A stretch of 64,000 nucleotides of DNA from an uncultured Acidobacteriia bacterium (lineage in GTDB: Bacteria; Acidobacteriota; Terriglobia; Bryobacterales; Bryobacteraceae): positions 1 to 64,000 of the forward strand of contig CAIVPR010000114.1 of NCBI GenBank assembly GCA_903907865.1. Direction: 5' to 3'. Made by a program: the position numbers and the translations under genes. Positions 8,066 to 16,641 of the stretch are shown here, in pieces. The first letter of the stretch is position 1. Every line of letters begins with the position of its first letter. A model generated the notes under the pieces. That model had not been told where the DNA came from and did not search any database. It saw only the letters and a list, made by a program, of their open reading frames with translations.

Positions 8066-8728
8066 ATGGCACTACTGGAACGGGTCGGCACGCTGCTGCG
8101 CGCCAATTTGAACGACTTGGTGGACCGGGCCGAAGACCCGGAGAAGATGCTGAAGCAGGTGATCCTCGACATGGAGAACCAGCTGATGCAGGTGAAGACG
8201 CAGGTGGCGATCGGCTTGGCCGACCATCACCTGCTGGAGCGGCGGGCGACGGAGAACCGCGGCAAGGAAGCCGAATGGATCCGCAAGGCCGAGCTCGCGG
8301 TTGCGAAGGGCCAGGACGATCTGGCCCGGATCGCCATCGAGCGGTCGATGGAGGGTCGGAAGCTGGCCGAGAGCTTCGACCAGCAGTCGGCGGACCAGAA
8401 GACGCAGGTGGAGAATTTGAAGTCGGCGTTGCGGAGTTTGGACGCGAAGTTGGCGGAGGCGCGGGCGACTTCAGAGGTGCTCATGGCGAAGCACCGGAGG
8501 GCCAAGGCGGCGGGCGACGCGGCGGAGGCCCGGAGCGGGTTGAACGGGAACGCGACGTCGTCGGTGTGGGACCGGATGAGCCGAAAGGTGGATTGGGCGG
8601 AGGCGGTCGGGCAGGCCCGGCATGAGATGGCCGCCGGGGATGGCGTCGAGGAGCGGTTCGCGGCGTTGGAGAAGGCGGATGAAGTGGACCGGTTGTTGGC
8701 GGAGTTGAAGGGGCGGTCGGCGGCGTAG
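8066..8728 (+). CDS. pspA: PspA/IM30 family membrane-stress protein
   Basis: This 220-residue protein is predicted almost entirely alpha-helical coiled coil and has the family opening LLERVGTLLRANLNDLVDRAEDP followed by LKQVILDMENQLMQVK. PspA/IM30 proteins polymerise on the inner membrane surface and protect it when the proton gradient is threatened. The gene follows the flotillin gene after three bases, so both are surely cotranscribed. An imperfect hairpin lies downstream at 8747-8792 and may end this operon. Confidence 0.92.
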   Translation: MALLERVGTLLRANLNDLVDRAEDPEKMLKQVILDMENQLMQVKTQVAIGLADHHLLERRATENRGKEAEWIRKAELAVAKGQDDLARIAIERSMEGRKLAESFDQQSADQKTQVENLKSALRSLDAKLAEARATSEVLMAKHRRAKAAGDAAEARSGLNGNATSSVWDRMSRKVDWAEAVGQARHEMAAGDGVEERFAALEKADEVDRLLAELKGRSAA

Positions 8729-8746
8729 AGTGCGGTGTTGATGCAG

Positions 8747-8792
8747 TTTGGCGGCGTCTGCGCGTGGTTTTTCGCCGCAGATTGCCGCCAAA
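8747..8792. other. long imperfect hairpin between pspA and the RloA gene
   Basis: Left arm 8747-8762 (TTTGGCGGC, one unpaired base, TCTGCG) pairs with right arm 8776-8792 (CGCAGA, two unpaired bases, GCCGCCAAA). The loop is 13 bases with a T run. It could end the pspA operon or control the RloA gene that starts 22 bases later. No strong U tract follows, so a classic intrinsic terminator is uncertain. Confidence 0.5.
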
Positions 8793-8813
8793 TTGCTGTT
8801 ACCATACAATTAG

Positions 8814-10073
8814 ATGCTGCTCAGATTCTGTTTTTCGAACTTCCGGTCGTTCCGCGACGAGCAGGAGTTGTCGTTGATCGCGACGGCGAAGGCCGGACCT
8901 GGAGACTTCCTGCTGACGAGTCCTGGGATCAAGGAGTCAGTGCTACCCGTGTGCGCGATCTATGGGGCGAACGCGTCAGGGAAGTCCAATGTCTTGAAGG
9001 CATTGAAGTTTGTGGAAGAGGCCGTTCTGGAATCGCACCGGCTTTGGGAGCCCGGCGGCGGCGTACCACTCCAAGCGTTCAAGGGAGCGAGCCCTGAACA
9101 GGGCGCGGAGTTTGTGGTCGATTTTGTCCTCGCGGAGAGCCGTTACCAGTTTGGGTTCAGAGCAACCAGATTGGAGATCGTCGAAGAATGGTTGTATGCT
9201 TTCCCAAACGGGCGGAGGCAGACACTCTACTCGCGTGGGCCGGTCGAGATCGCGTTTGGTCGCAACCTCACCGGAGACAACAAGACTATCGCCTCATTGA
9301 TGAGAAAGAACAGTTTGTTCCTTTCCGTGGCTGCTCAAAACAACCACGAGGCATTGGGGCCCGTTTATGACTGGTTTCGGAACTCGGTCCACGTCGTGTT
9401 TGCGAGATCAAAGTATGAACAACACTATACGACGCAGCTTTGTAGTGATGATGCACGGCTGGCCGAGATCCTGGAACTGATGAAAGTTGCAGACATCGGA
9501 GTTGAGTCGTTGTCCGTCGAGAAGGCGGGAAACCCATATCAGATCGCGCTCGAGGCGTTGCCGGCAGGGGTGTCCGAAAAGATGAAAGCTGAGTTTGTGG
9601 TTCCCCTAGGTACGCTACGCCTACACCACCGCCTACAAAACATGCACGTGACCTTCAACTTGGAGGAGGAGTCTGCCGGGACCGTTGCATACTTTTCCTT
9701 GCTCGGCCCAATTCTCAGAGCGCTCCAAGAAGGTTCCGTCCTCGCCATAGACGAGATAGATGCGAGCCTTCATCCGACCCTCGCGGCCTTCATCGTCAAG
9801 CTCTTCCAGGACCCGAGGGGTAACCGCAAGGGAGCCCAGCTTATCTTCAGCACCCACGACACAAATCTTCTGTCGGAAGGCGTCCTCCGCAAGGACGAGG
9901 TTTGGTTTGCCGAGAAAGATCGCAAGGGAGTGAGTCGGCTATTTCCTCTCACCGACTTTAGGCTGCGGACAGGCGAGGACTTCCAGAAACGCTACCTTAC
10001 GGGCAGGTTTGGCGGTGTCCCATTTATCGCTTCGGAAAGGCTCTTTGAGACCCTCAATGAAGAATCGAAATGA
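8814..10073 (+). CDS. rloA: RloA-like AAA15 ATPase (AbiL/OLD-like defence)
   Basis: This 419-residue ABC/SMC-like ATPase of the AAA15/OLD group starts MLLRFCFSNFRSFRDEQELS, a typical opening. Walker A is GANASGKS (51-58), Walker B is VLAIDEIDASLHP (about 309-321), and a switch histidine is in FSTHDTNLL. In RloA/RloB (AbiLi/AbiLii-like) and related pairs, such an ATPase is thought to sense phage and control a TOPRIM-type partner nuclease. The partner gene overlaps its end by 17 bases. A TACAAT box lies only three bases before the ATG, so the true promoter position is unclear. Defence function is inferred from family and pairing. Confidence 0.8.
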   Translation: MLLRFCFSNFRSFRDEQELSLIATAKAGPGDFLLTSPGIKESVLPVCAIYGANASGKSNVLKALKFVEEAVLESHRLWEPGGGVPLQAFKGASPEQGAEFVVDFVLAESRYQFGFRATRLEIVEEWLYAFPNGRRQTLYSRGPVEIAFGRNLTGDNKTIASLMRKNSLFLSVAAQNNHEALGPVYDWFRNSVHVVFARSKYEQHYTTQLCSDDARLAEILELMKVADIGVESLSVEKAGNPYQIALEALPAGVSEKMKAEFVVPLGTLRLHHRLQNMHVTFNLEEESAGTVAYFSLLGPILRALQEGSVLAIDEIDASLHPTLAAFIVKLFQDPRGNRKGAQLIFSTHDTNLLSEGVLRKDEVWFAEKDRKGVSRLFPLTDFRLRTGEDFQKRYLTGRFGGVPFIASERLFETLNEESK

Positions 10074-10680
10074 CATGCGCCGCCCTGGGCCGTCGCGTGC
10101 ACCGAAGCCTCTGTTCCTGATTGCTTGTGAAGGCTCGAGGACGGAGAGGGATTACTTTGAGGACTTGAACAAAAAGCACGGTAGGCCCGTAGTACTAGAC
10201 TTCGTCAAGACTGGAGCCGATCCAAAGACCTTGGTCGAACATGCGGCCAAGGCCCGAAAAATGCGGCGCGACGAGTTCCCGGAGGTCTGGGTTATTTACG
10301 ACTGCGATGATCATAAGCGCCTTTTGGATGCGGGTCAACAGGCTAGAGATAACAAACTGCGCGTCGCGTTCTCGAATCCATGCTTCGAGCTTTGGGCCCT
10401 GCTTCATTTCCAAGATCAGACTGCCCACATTGATAGGCACAAGCTCCGAGCCGTCTGCCAGACCCACATGCCGGGCTACGACAAGATGCTGCCCTGCGAT
10501 ACCCTGATTCCCTTGACCGATAGCGCTGAAGAACGAGCCGTCGCCCTTCGGAAGCGGCATGACCGCAATCAAACGGCTGGCGAAAACCCGTCCACGGATG
10601 TTGACCAACTCGTACGGAGAATCCTGTCAGCAGCCGGTTCCACTTCGCCATTGGACACTCCCGTGATCGCTCGGTGTTAG
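10057..10680 (+). CDS. rloB: RloB-like protein (TOPRIM-type partner of RloA)
   Basis: This 207-residue protein matches the RloB family. It has LIACEGSRTERDYFEDL with the conserved EG.xTE..YF pattern, then VWVIYDCDDH with the acidic DxD expected of a TOPRIM-like metal site, then FSNPCFELWALLHF, a strong family signature. The ATG at 10057 overlaps rloA; a second ATG at 10075 is possible. RloB proteins are presumed nuclease effectors held in check by the ATPase. The stop codon overlaps, in TTAG, the stop of a truncated HNH nuclease frame on the other strand. Confidence 0.8.
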   Translation: MKNRNDMRRPGPSRAPKPLFLIACEGSRTERDYFEDLNKKHGRPVVLDFVKTGADPKTLVEHAAKARKMRRDEFPEVWVIYDCDDHKRLLDAGQQARDNKLRVAFSNPCFELWALLHFQDQTAHIDRHKLRAVCQTHMPGYDKMLPCDTLIPLTDSAEERAVALRKRHDRNQTAGENPSTDVDQLVRRILSAAGSTSPLDTPVIARC

Positions 10681-10941
10681 ATCGGAGCCGAAAAGCGTCC
10701 GATGGCGATCAGGAGTTTCCGTTCCGCCACTCGCTTGTCGAGATTGATCTTGAGCACTCGCGCCGTCACCTCGCCTATCTGGGTGAGCGGCTCAATGACC
10801 GCGCCTCTAAGCACGAAATGCGTACTCCAGCGATCCCGGCGTGGATGGAAGAATCGGACCAATCTGCTGCCCCGTCCCGCGAGCGATCCAAGGTCCGTGC
10901 CCTTCCAAAGACTACAGCGAACACAGCAAAACGCGAGTCCC
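10677..10941 (-). pseudogene. C-terminal remnant of an HNH endonuclease
   Basis: Reading the minus strand gives LAFCCVRCSLWKGTDLGS, then RLVRFFHPRRDRW, then a tail with LTQIGEVTARVLKIN. This matches the C-terminal part of small HNH endonucleases: the second Cys pair and NxxKG-like block, then the LVRLFNPRRDRW motif and the IG.AT...L..N tail. The catalytic His-containing N-terminal half is missing; the position it should occupy is the end of ddl. No start codon fits. It is therefore a truncated gene, perhaps left by an old insertion or rearrangement beside the defence pair. Confidence 0.55.
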
Positions 10942-11919
10942 CTACCGGCTAAACCGCGTAGCCTTCTTCACCGCATGCCGCTCCAAGGCCAGTTCCACCA
11001 GCCGGTCGATCAAATCCGCATACGGAATCCCGGTATACTCCCACATCTTGGGGAACATGCTAATCGACGTGAACCCGGGAATCGTGTTGATCTCGTTGAT
11101 GAACAACTTGCCGGTCGACTCCTCCCGCAGGAAATCGACGCGACCCAACCCTTCGCACCCGACCGCCTCGTAACACGCCACGGCTAGACGCCGCATTTCG
11201 GCCTCATCCTCCGGCGATAACTTCGCGGGCAGTTCGATCCGCGCCGCGTTGAGCAGGTACTTGTCCTCGTAGTCGTAGAACTCGCGCGACGGCAGGATCT
11301 CGCACGGCACGCTGGCCGCCGGGTCCTCGTTCCCCAGCACCGCGCACTCGAACTCCCGACCTTCGATCCCGCGCTCCACGATCACCTTGCGGTCGAATTC
11401 CGCCGCCGTCGCCAGCGCGATCTCCAACTCCGCCAGGTCGTGCGCCTTCGAAATCCCCACCGACGACCCCAGGTTCGCTGGTTTCACGAACATCGGGAAC
11501 GGCAACCGCGCCGCCACTTCCTCCGCCGTGAACTGGCCGCGGTGCAGCACCAAGTAGTCCACCACGGGCAGGCCTTGGTCGCGGCAAACGCGCTTCATCA
11601 CGTCCTTGTCCATCGAGACCGCCGACGCCAAGACGTTCGCGCCCACGTACGGCAGGTCAGCCAGTTCGAACAGCCCCTGCATCGTGCCGTCCTCGCCGAA
11701 CGTGCCGTGCAGCACGGGGAAGACGACGTCAATGTCGGGGTGGGCACCGGGCTCCGGCAGAATCGGCCCCGGACTCCAGCGGCCTTCCTTGTCGATGAAG
11801 TACTTCTTCACCTCGTACTTGTCCGGGTTCAGGGCCGCGATGACGGACTCCGCGGATCGCAGGGAGATCTCGTGTTCCCCGCTGCGCCCGCCATAAACAA
11901 CAGCAACTTTGATCTTCAT
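10942..11919 (-). CDS. ddl: D-alanine--D-alanine ligase
   Basis: This 325-residue ATP-grasp enzyme joins two D-alanines for peptidoglycan precursor synthesis. The N-terminal VAVVYGGRSGEHEISLRSA and central FPVLHGTFGEDGTMQGLFEL are the two Ddl signatures. FVKPANLGSSVGISKA is the ATP-grasp lid, and ...RVDFLREESTGKLFINEINTIPG carries the Mg ligands. The product is cytoplasmic. It is the last gene of a tight minus-strand run with asnS, a TIM-barrel isomerase and ggt, with gaps of 9, 9 and 6 bases. The length is slightly short but every motif is present. Confidence 0.95.
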   Translation of the reverse strand: MKIKVAVVYGGRSGEHEISLRSAESVIAALNPDKYEVKKYFIDKEGRWSPGPILPEPGAHPDIDVVFPVLHGTFGEDGTMQGLFELADLPYVGANVLASAVSMDKDVMKRVCRDQGLPVVDYLVLHRGQFTAEEVAARLPFPMFVKPANLGSSVGISKAHDLAELEIALATAAEFDRKVIVERGIEGREFECAVLGNEDPAASVPCEILPSREFYDYEDKYLLNAARIELPAKLSPEDEAEMRRLAVACYEAVGCEGLGRVDFLREESTGKLFINEINTIPGFTSISMFPKMWEYTGIPYADLIDRLVELALERHAVKKATRFSR

Positions 11920-11928
11920 GGGGTACGG

Positions 11929-13236
11929 TTAGGGCCTCAACGTGTACAGCATGCGCGGGAACGCGATGGTCTCCCGGATGTGCTCCAGCCCGCAGATCCA
12001 CGCCACGCACCGCTCGATTCCCATGCCGAAACCACCGTGCGGCACCGTGCCGTACTTGCGCAGGTCGATGTACCAGTCGAAGGCTTCCTTGGGTAGATTG
12101 TGCTCCGCGATTCGCTTCAGCAACAGCTCGGGATCGTGCAGCCTTTGGCCGCCGCCGATGATTTCGCCGTAGCCCTCGGGTGCCAGCACGTCCACGCCCA
12201 GAGCCACTTCCGGTCGGTCGGGGTCGGGGGCCATGTAGAAGGCCTTGATGGCGGACGGGAAGCGGTCCACCAGCATCGGCCGGTCGAACTGTTTGGTCAG
12301 GATGGTCTCGTCGCCGCCGCCGAAATCGCTGCCCCACTCGATGGTGGAGCCGTTGGCCTGGAGGTTCTTCACCGCGTCGTCGTAGCTCATGCGCACGAAG
12401 GGCGACTGCACCATTTCCAGCTTCGACGTGTCACGCTCCAGAACCTTCAGTTCCTCGCGCTTCTTGTCGAGCACCCGGCCCACCACGTGCACGATGAACT
12501 CTTCGGCGACGCGCTTGATCTCCTCGAGGTCCGCATACGCCATTTCCGGTTCGACCATCCAGAATTCGGTCAGGTGGCGGCGGGTCTTGGACTTCTCGGC
12601 CCGGAAGGTCGGCCCGAAGCAGTAGACCTTGCCGAACGCCATCGCCGTGGCCTCGCTGTACAACTGGCCTGACTGCGAAAGATACGCCTTGTTGTCGTCG
12701 AAGTAGTTGACCTCGAACAGTGTCGTGGTGCCTTCGCAGGCCGCCGGCGTGAAGATCGGTGTGTCGACCAAGGTGAACCCGTTGTTGTCGAAGTAGTCCC
12801 GCACCGCGCGGACGATTTCATGGCGCACCCGCAGGATGGCGTGCTGCCGCTGCGACCGCAGCCAGAGGTGCCGGTGTTCCATCAGGAACTCGATGCCGTG
12901 GTCCTTGGGGGTGATGGGGTATGGGTCGGCCTCGGAGACGCGCTGCAGGATGTTGACGCCCTCCACATCCAACTCGAATCCGCCCGCCGCGCGGCTTTCG
13001 GCCCGCAACGATCCGCGGATGATCAACGACGATTCCTGCGTCAGGTGTTTCAGCGATTCGAAAACCTCCTCCGGGAGGTTGTTCTTCATCGCCACGCACT
13101 GGATCACCCCGCTGCCATCGCGTACGATCGGGAACACGATCTTGCCCGACTTCCGCAGGTTGTACAGCCAGCCCGCAATCTCCACCGACTCGCCGGCATG
13201 TTTTGCCGCGTCCTCAATCCGAATCCTGTTCGCCAT
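11929..13236 (-). CDS. asnS: asparaginyl-tRNA synthetase
   Basis: This 435-residue class IIb aminoacyl-tRNA synthetase has an N-terminal OB-fold anticodon domain (about 1-110, [17 protein letters not shown]) and a C-terminal catalytic domain. Motif 2 is visible as [22 protein letters not shown] and motif 3 as [37 protein letters not shown] is typical of AsnS rather than AspS. It attaches asparagine to its tRNA in the cytoplasm. It overlaps nothing but lies nine bases from both operon neighbours, so it is cotranscribed with ddl and the isomerase. Confidence 0.95.
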   Translation of the reverse strand: MANRIRIEDAAKHAGESVEIAGWLYNLRKSGKIVFPIVRDGSGVIQCVAMKNNLPEEVFESLKHLTQESSLIIRGSLRAESRAAGGFELDVEGVNILQRVSEADPYPITPKDHGIEFLMEHRHLWLRSQRQHAILRVRHEIVRAVRDYFDNNGFTLVDTPIFTPAACEGTTTLFEVNYFDDNKAYLSQSGQLYSEATAMAFGKVYCFGPTFRAEKSKTRRHLTEFWMVEPEMAYADLEEIKRVAEEFIVHVVGRVLDKKREELKVLERDTSKLEMVQSPFVRMSYDDAVKNLQANGSTIEWGSDFGGGDETILTKQFDRPMLVDRFPSAIKAFYMAPDPDRPEVALGVDVLAPEGYGEIIGGGQRLHDPELLLKRIAEHNLPKEAFDWYIDLRKYGTVPHGGFGMGIERCVAWICGLEHIRETIAFPRMLYTLRP

Positions 13237-13245
13237 AAGTGATTC

Positions 13246-14088
13246 CTACGCGGCCTCCAGCTTGTCGAAAACCCTGTTCATCTCGAGCAGCGGGAACTGC
13301 ATTTCCGGTACTTCCTTTAATTCGAGCATCAGCGGATACTGCCCCTGGCGGGACCGCAGCATCTTCATGGTCGCAGCCCAATCGATCGTGCCGCCTTCCG
13401 CGCCATAACCATCAAGCAGCGGAAAAAGGTGTTGGTCCTCCTTGCCGTCATTGTCGTGGACATGCAGGGACCGCACCCGCGCCTTCATGGTGTCGAACTC
13501 GCCCTCCAGGTTCCCCAACAGGTGCGCATGCCCGGTATCGAACGCGTAGTTCATATTGAGATGCGTCATGTTGTTGAAGAGATTGAGCCGCTCGCCGGAC
13601 GACAAGCCGTTCGGGATATTCTCGAGCAGAATCTCGACGCCCCTCTGGCGCGCGAATACCGTCAATTCCTCCAGCGCTGTAAAACCTGCGTCGATGGAAT
13701 ACTCGGAAAACTCCTGCCCGCTTACCCCCAGGTGCTGGATCAGATAGCGGAACGGAATGGTCTCGGCCACTTCGAGGGCCCGTTTGATCTCGTCGACCCA
13801 GCGGATCCGCTCACCCTTGATCCGTTCGGTGATGTTGATGTGGGTATCGGGGCCCGACCGGCCCCAAATCTCGTCGGTGAACGTCGGTGCGTGCACAGAA
13901 TGCAGCTTCACCGGGGAGTCGCGGAAGAAATGCCCCAGTTCGGCGATCTGGGGACGGTCCCGGTAGTCGAAATGCTGCCGCGCGCAATAGATCTCGATGG
14001 CCGGGATTCCCGCGCCCTCGACCCGGTTCAGCCATGCCGCCGTTAGCCGGTGGCTGGCCATTGCGTGCGTCGAAATCATCCGAATCAT
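13246..14088 (-). CDS. sugar-phosphate isomerase/epimerase-like TIM barrel protein
   Basis: This 280-residue protein of the xylose-isomerase-like TIM-barrel (AP endonuclease 2) superfamily contains EIYCARQHFDYRD, LHSVHAPTFTDEIWG, EILLENIPNG, FDTGHAHLLG, LHVHDNDGKEDQHLFP and LMLELK. These supply the usual His/Glu/Asp metal ligands at strand ends. Members isomerise sugars or act on inositol and related compounds; the substrate cannot be told. It sits between ggt (6 bases) and asnS (9 bases) in one operon, a linkage that gives no obvious pathway. Confidence 0.8.
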   Translation of the reverse strand: MIRMISTHAMASHRLTAAWLNRVEGAGIPAIEIYCARQHFDYRDRPQIAELGHFFRDSPVKLHSVHAPTFTDEIWGRSGPDTHINITERIKGERIRWVDEIKRALEVAETIPFRYLIQHLGVSGQEFSEYSIDAGFTALEELTVFARQRGVEILLENIPNGLSSGERLNLFNNMTHLNMNYAFDTGHAHLLGNLEGEFDTMKARVRSLHVHDNDGKEDQHLFPLLDGYGAEGGTIDWAATMKMLRSRQGQYPLMLELKEVPEMQFPLLEMNRVFDKLEAA

Positions 14089-14094
14089 AGTCGT

Positions 14095-15777
14095 CTAATA
14101 CCCCTTCGCGGTGCCCTCGCCCCGACCATCCGCCGCCCCTTGTACCCATCCGCCGTCAACGAGGATCGTTTGCACGTCACCCAAGACACCCTGCACGCGG
14201 ATCGAGTGGCCGCGCTGCTTCAGTAACTCTATGGTATCGGGAGGCACCGTCTTCTCGACCGAGAGTGCGTCGGGCATCCACTGGTGGTGGATTCTGGTCT
14301 GGTCTACGGCTTCCTGAACGTTCATGTGGAAGTCGACCACATTCAAGATGACCTGCAAAACCGTGTTGACAATGGTCGAACCACCGGGCGAGCCGGTCAC
14401 CAGGAACACCTTGCCGTCTTTGAGCAGGATTGTCGGGCTCATGGACGAAACGGGGGTCTTGCCGGGGGCAATCGCGTTGGCCTCACCCTGAATCAGTCCG
14501 AACATGTTGGCACGGCCGGGTTCCGAGGCGAAATCATCCATCTCGTTGTTGAGGAGGAATCCCAATCCCGTTGCGGTGACGCCTGAGCCAAAGCCACCAT
14601 TCAGCGTGTAGGTGAGCGACACGGCGTTGCCTTCGGCGTCTACGACTGAGAAGTGGGTGGTTTCGTGGCTCTCCGTGGGGAGCAGGCCGAAGGTAGCCGG
14701 GTCGGCCGCCCGAACCTCGGAGGATGGGGTTGCTTTTGCGCGGTCGATACTGGCGCGGAGCTTGGTCAGATACGCGGGCTCGATCAATGATGCGACGGGG
14801 ACCTTGACGAAGTCGGGGTCGCCCAGGTACTGCGACCGGTCGGCATAGCAGCGGCGCATGGCTTCCGCCTCGTAATGGAGCGCGTATGCCGAGCCCGGAC
14901 CAGACTTGGTGTAGTCGGTGCCGCCGAGGATGCCCATCATCTGGAGGATCCCGATGCCCCCGGAACTAGGCGGCGGCGAGGTGAGCACGGTGTAGCCCTT
15001 GTAGGCCCCTTCGAGGGGCTTCAACTCCCGGACTTTGTAGTTCTTGAGGTCGTCCAAGGTGATTTCGCCGTGGTGGTCGGCCATGTCCTTGGCCAGCATG
15101 CGGGCGGTTTCGCCCTCGTAGAAGTCTTTTGCGCCGACGTCGCGGATTCGGGACAGGGTCTTCGCGAGGTCGGGCTGCTTGAAAGTGTCGCCGACCTCGT
15201 AGGGTACGCCATTCTTTAGGAAGATACGCTTGGAGTCGGGATACTGGGATAGCTTGGCGGCGCTCTCCGGGATGCGCATGCGCTCGAACGACATTTCGAA
15301 GCCGTCGGTCGCGAGGTTGATGGCTGGCTGGACCAGGTCCTTCCAAGCTTTCTTGCCGAACTTCTGGTGCGCAGACTCCAAGCCGCGAACGGTGCCGGGA
15401 ATGCCCGCAGACCGATATCCCTGGGTGGATTCCCGCGTGGCCTTGCCTGTCGCCGGGTCGATGTACATATTGCGCGAGGCGGACTTGGTGGCGCGCTCGC
15501 GGAAGTCGAGGAAGGTGGAGCGGCCGTCGGCCATGTGGACGAGCATGAAACCGCCGCCACCGATGTTGCCTCCAAACGGATACGTGACCGCAAGCGCGAA
15601 CGCCACGGCGACGGCGGCATCCACCGCATTGCCGCCGGATTGCATGACCGCGACCCCGACATCGGTGGCATGGGACTCCCGCGAAACCACCATCCCGTGC
15701 TTGGCGTGGACGGGCTGCCGGGCAACCAAGGGCGCGGTCAGGGAGAAGATGCAAATGAGCGCGACGATCTTCCTCAT
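14095..15777 (-). CDS. ggt: gamma-glutamyltransferase
   Basis: This 560-residue exported Ntn-hydrolase is made as a proenzyme. A signal peptide covers about residues 1-20, and the mature start KHGMVVSRESHATDVGVAVM is family-typical. Self-cleavage is expected before the threonine of ETTHFSVVD (near residue 372), giving large and small subunits. Other family blocks are GGNAVDAAVAVAFAL, GGGGFMLVH, SPPPSSGGIGILQMM, and SPGGSTIVNTVLQ. It hydrolyses glutathione and other gamma-glutamyl peptides in the periplasm. It is the first gene of the operon that ends with ddl. The product fits the peptide-scavenging theme of the region. Confidence 0.95.
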   Translation of the reverse strand: MRKIVALICIFSLTAPLVARQPVHAKHGMVVSRESHATDVGVAVMQSGGNAVDAAVAVAFALAVTYPFGGNIGGGGFMLVHMADGRSTFLDFRERATKSASRNMYIDPATGKATRESTQGYRSAGIPGTVRGLESAHQKFGKKAWKDLVQPAINLATDGFEMSFERMRIPESAAKLSQYPDSKRIFLKNGVPYEVGDTFKQPDLAKTLSRIRDVGAKDFYEGETARMLAKDMADHHGEITLDDLKNYKVRELKPLEGAYKGYTVLTSPPPSSGGIGILQMMGILGGTDYTKSGPGSAYALHYEAEAMRRCYADRSQYLGDPDFVKVPVASLIEPAYLTKLRASIDRAKATPSSEVRAADPATFGLLPTESHETTHFSVVDAEGNAVSLTYTLNGGFGSGVTATGLGFLLNNEMDDFASEPGRANMFGLIQGEANAIAPGKTPVSSMSPTILLKDGKVFLVTGSPGGSTIVNTVLQVILNVVDFHMNVQEAVDQTRIHHQWMPDALSVEKTVPPDTIELLKQRGHSIRVQGVLGDVQTILVDGGWVQGAADGRGEGTAKGY

Positions 15778-15848
15778 ATAGATGTGATTGTAGGGGATCG
15801 GCCTGGGCCGCGCCGTCGCGTTAAATGCGGACTCTGTGGGTTGCGAGG

Positions 15849-16400
15849 TTACAACCCGATCGCGTCGGCGTTGGCCTGCATGGCGGCGATGCAGAACCGG
15901 ATGTGCTCGTCCAACTCGACTCCCAGGCCGATTGCCCCGTTCACGATGTCCTCCCGGCTGACCGACCGGGCGAACGCCTTGTCCTTCATCTTTTTCCGGA
16001 CAGAGGCCACGTCCACGTCCGCGACCTTCCGCGTCGGCTTGACAAGTGAACAGGCCGAGATGAACCCGGAGAGTTCATCGCACGCGAACAGTGCCTTCTC
16101 CAGCAACGAATCGCGGGACACGCCGCTGTAGTTGGCGTGGGACAGGATTGCCCGTCGGATTTCGGGCGAGACGCCGCGCGCCTCCAGGATCGGCTCGCCG
16201 TGCATTGGGTGCTCCGGCGCGTTGGGATGGATCTCGTAGTCGAAATCGTGGAGCAGGGCAGTGACGCGCCAAGCCTCCTCGTCATGGCCGAAATGGATCG
16301 CGTAGGCGGCCACGCAGGTCTCCACTTGGAGGGCGTGGCGGCGCAGGCTCTCCGACTTGGTGTACTCGTGTAGAATCTCTAAAGCTGCTTGACGGGTCAT
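15849..16400 (-). CDS. HD-domain hydrolase
   Basis: This 183-residue HD-superfamily metal-dependent phosphohydrolase has the ligands RRHALQVE, then LLHDFDYE, plus a histidine in HPMHGEPIL and LSHANYS, the order seen in HDIG-like small hydrolases. SLLEKALFACDELSGFI is a common block in this subfamily. Substrates of such proteins include nucleotides and nucleoside phosphates. It stands alone on the minus strand, 71 bases upstream of ggt and divergent from tonB across 241 bases. Confidence 0.8.
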   Translation of the reverse strand: MTRQAALEILHEYTKSESLRRHALQVETCVAAYAIHFGHDEEAWRVTALLHDFDYEIHPNAPEHPMHGEPILEARGVSPEIRRAILSHANYSGVSRDSLLEKALFACDELSGFISACSLVKPTRKVADVDVASVRKKMKDKAFARSVSREDIVNGAIGLGVELDEHIRFCIAAMQANADAIGL

Positions 16401-16463
16401 GTTGGTCCAGAAGTGGGGTTAAGGTCAGGATACACTCGTTCCGCCGAGGAATGATCGACTGTC

Positions 16464-16512
16464 TATTCCATTTTCCGTAACCCGTTGGCGGTCTTCTTCG
16501 TCGAATGGAATA
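16464..16512. repeat. inverted repeat in the HD gene/tonB divergent region
   Basis: TATTCCATT (16464-16472) and AATGGAATA (16504-16512) are perfect inverted copies 31 bases apart. Centres are 40 bases apart, near four helical turns. A regulator site or weak stem-loop is possible. Nothing else is recognised in the 241-base interval. Confidence 0.35.
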
Positions 16513-16641
16513 AGCGTAGGCTCAGCGTTCGAGGCGATTCGGTCCGGATCACTGGATGATGAATTCTGTGCTAAACTCCAAGCGGGGTAGTGCGGCTCTG
16601 CCTGATGAAGGGCAGCCGTACGGAATTGGTCCAACCGAGAA

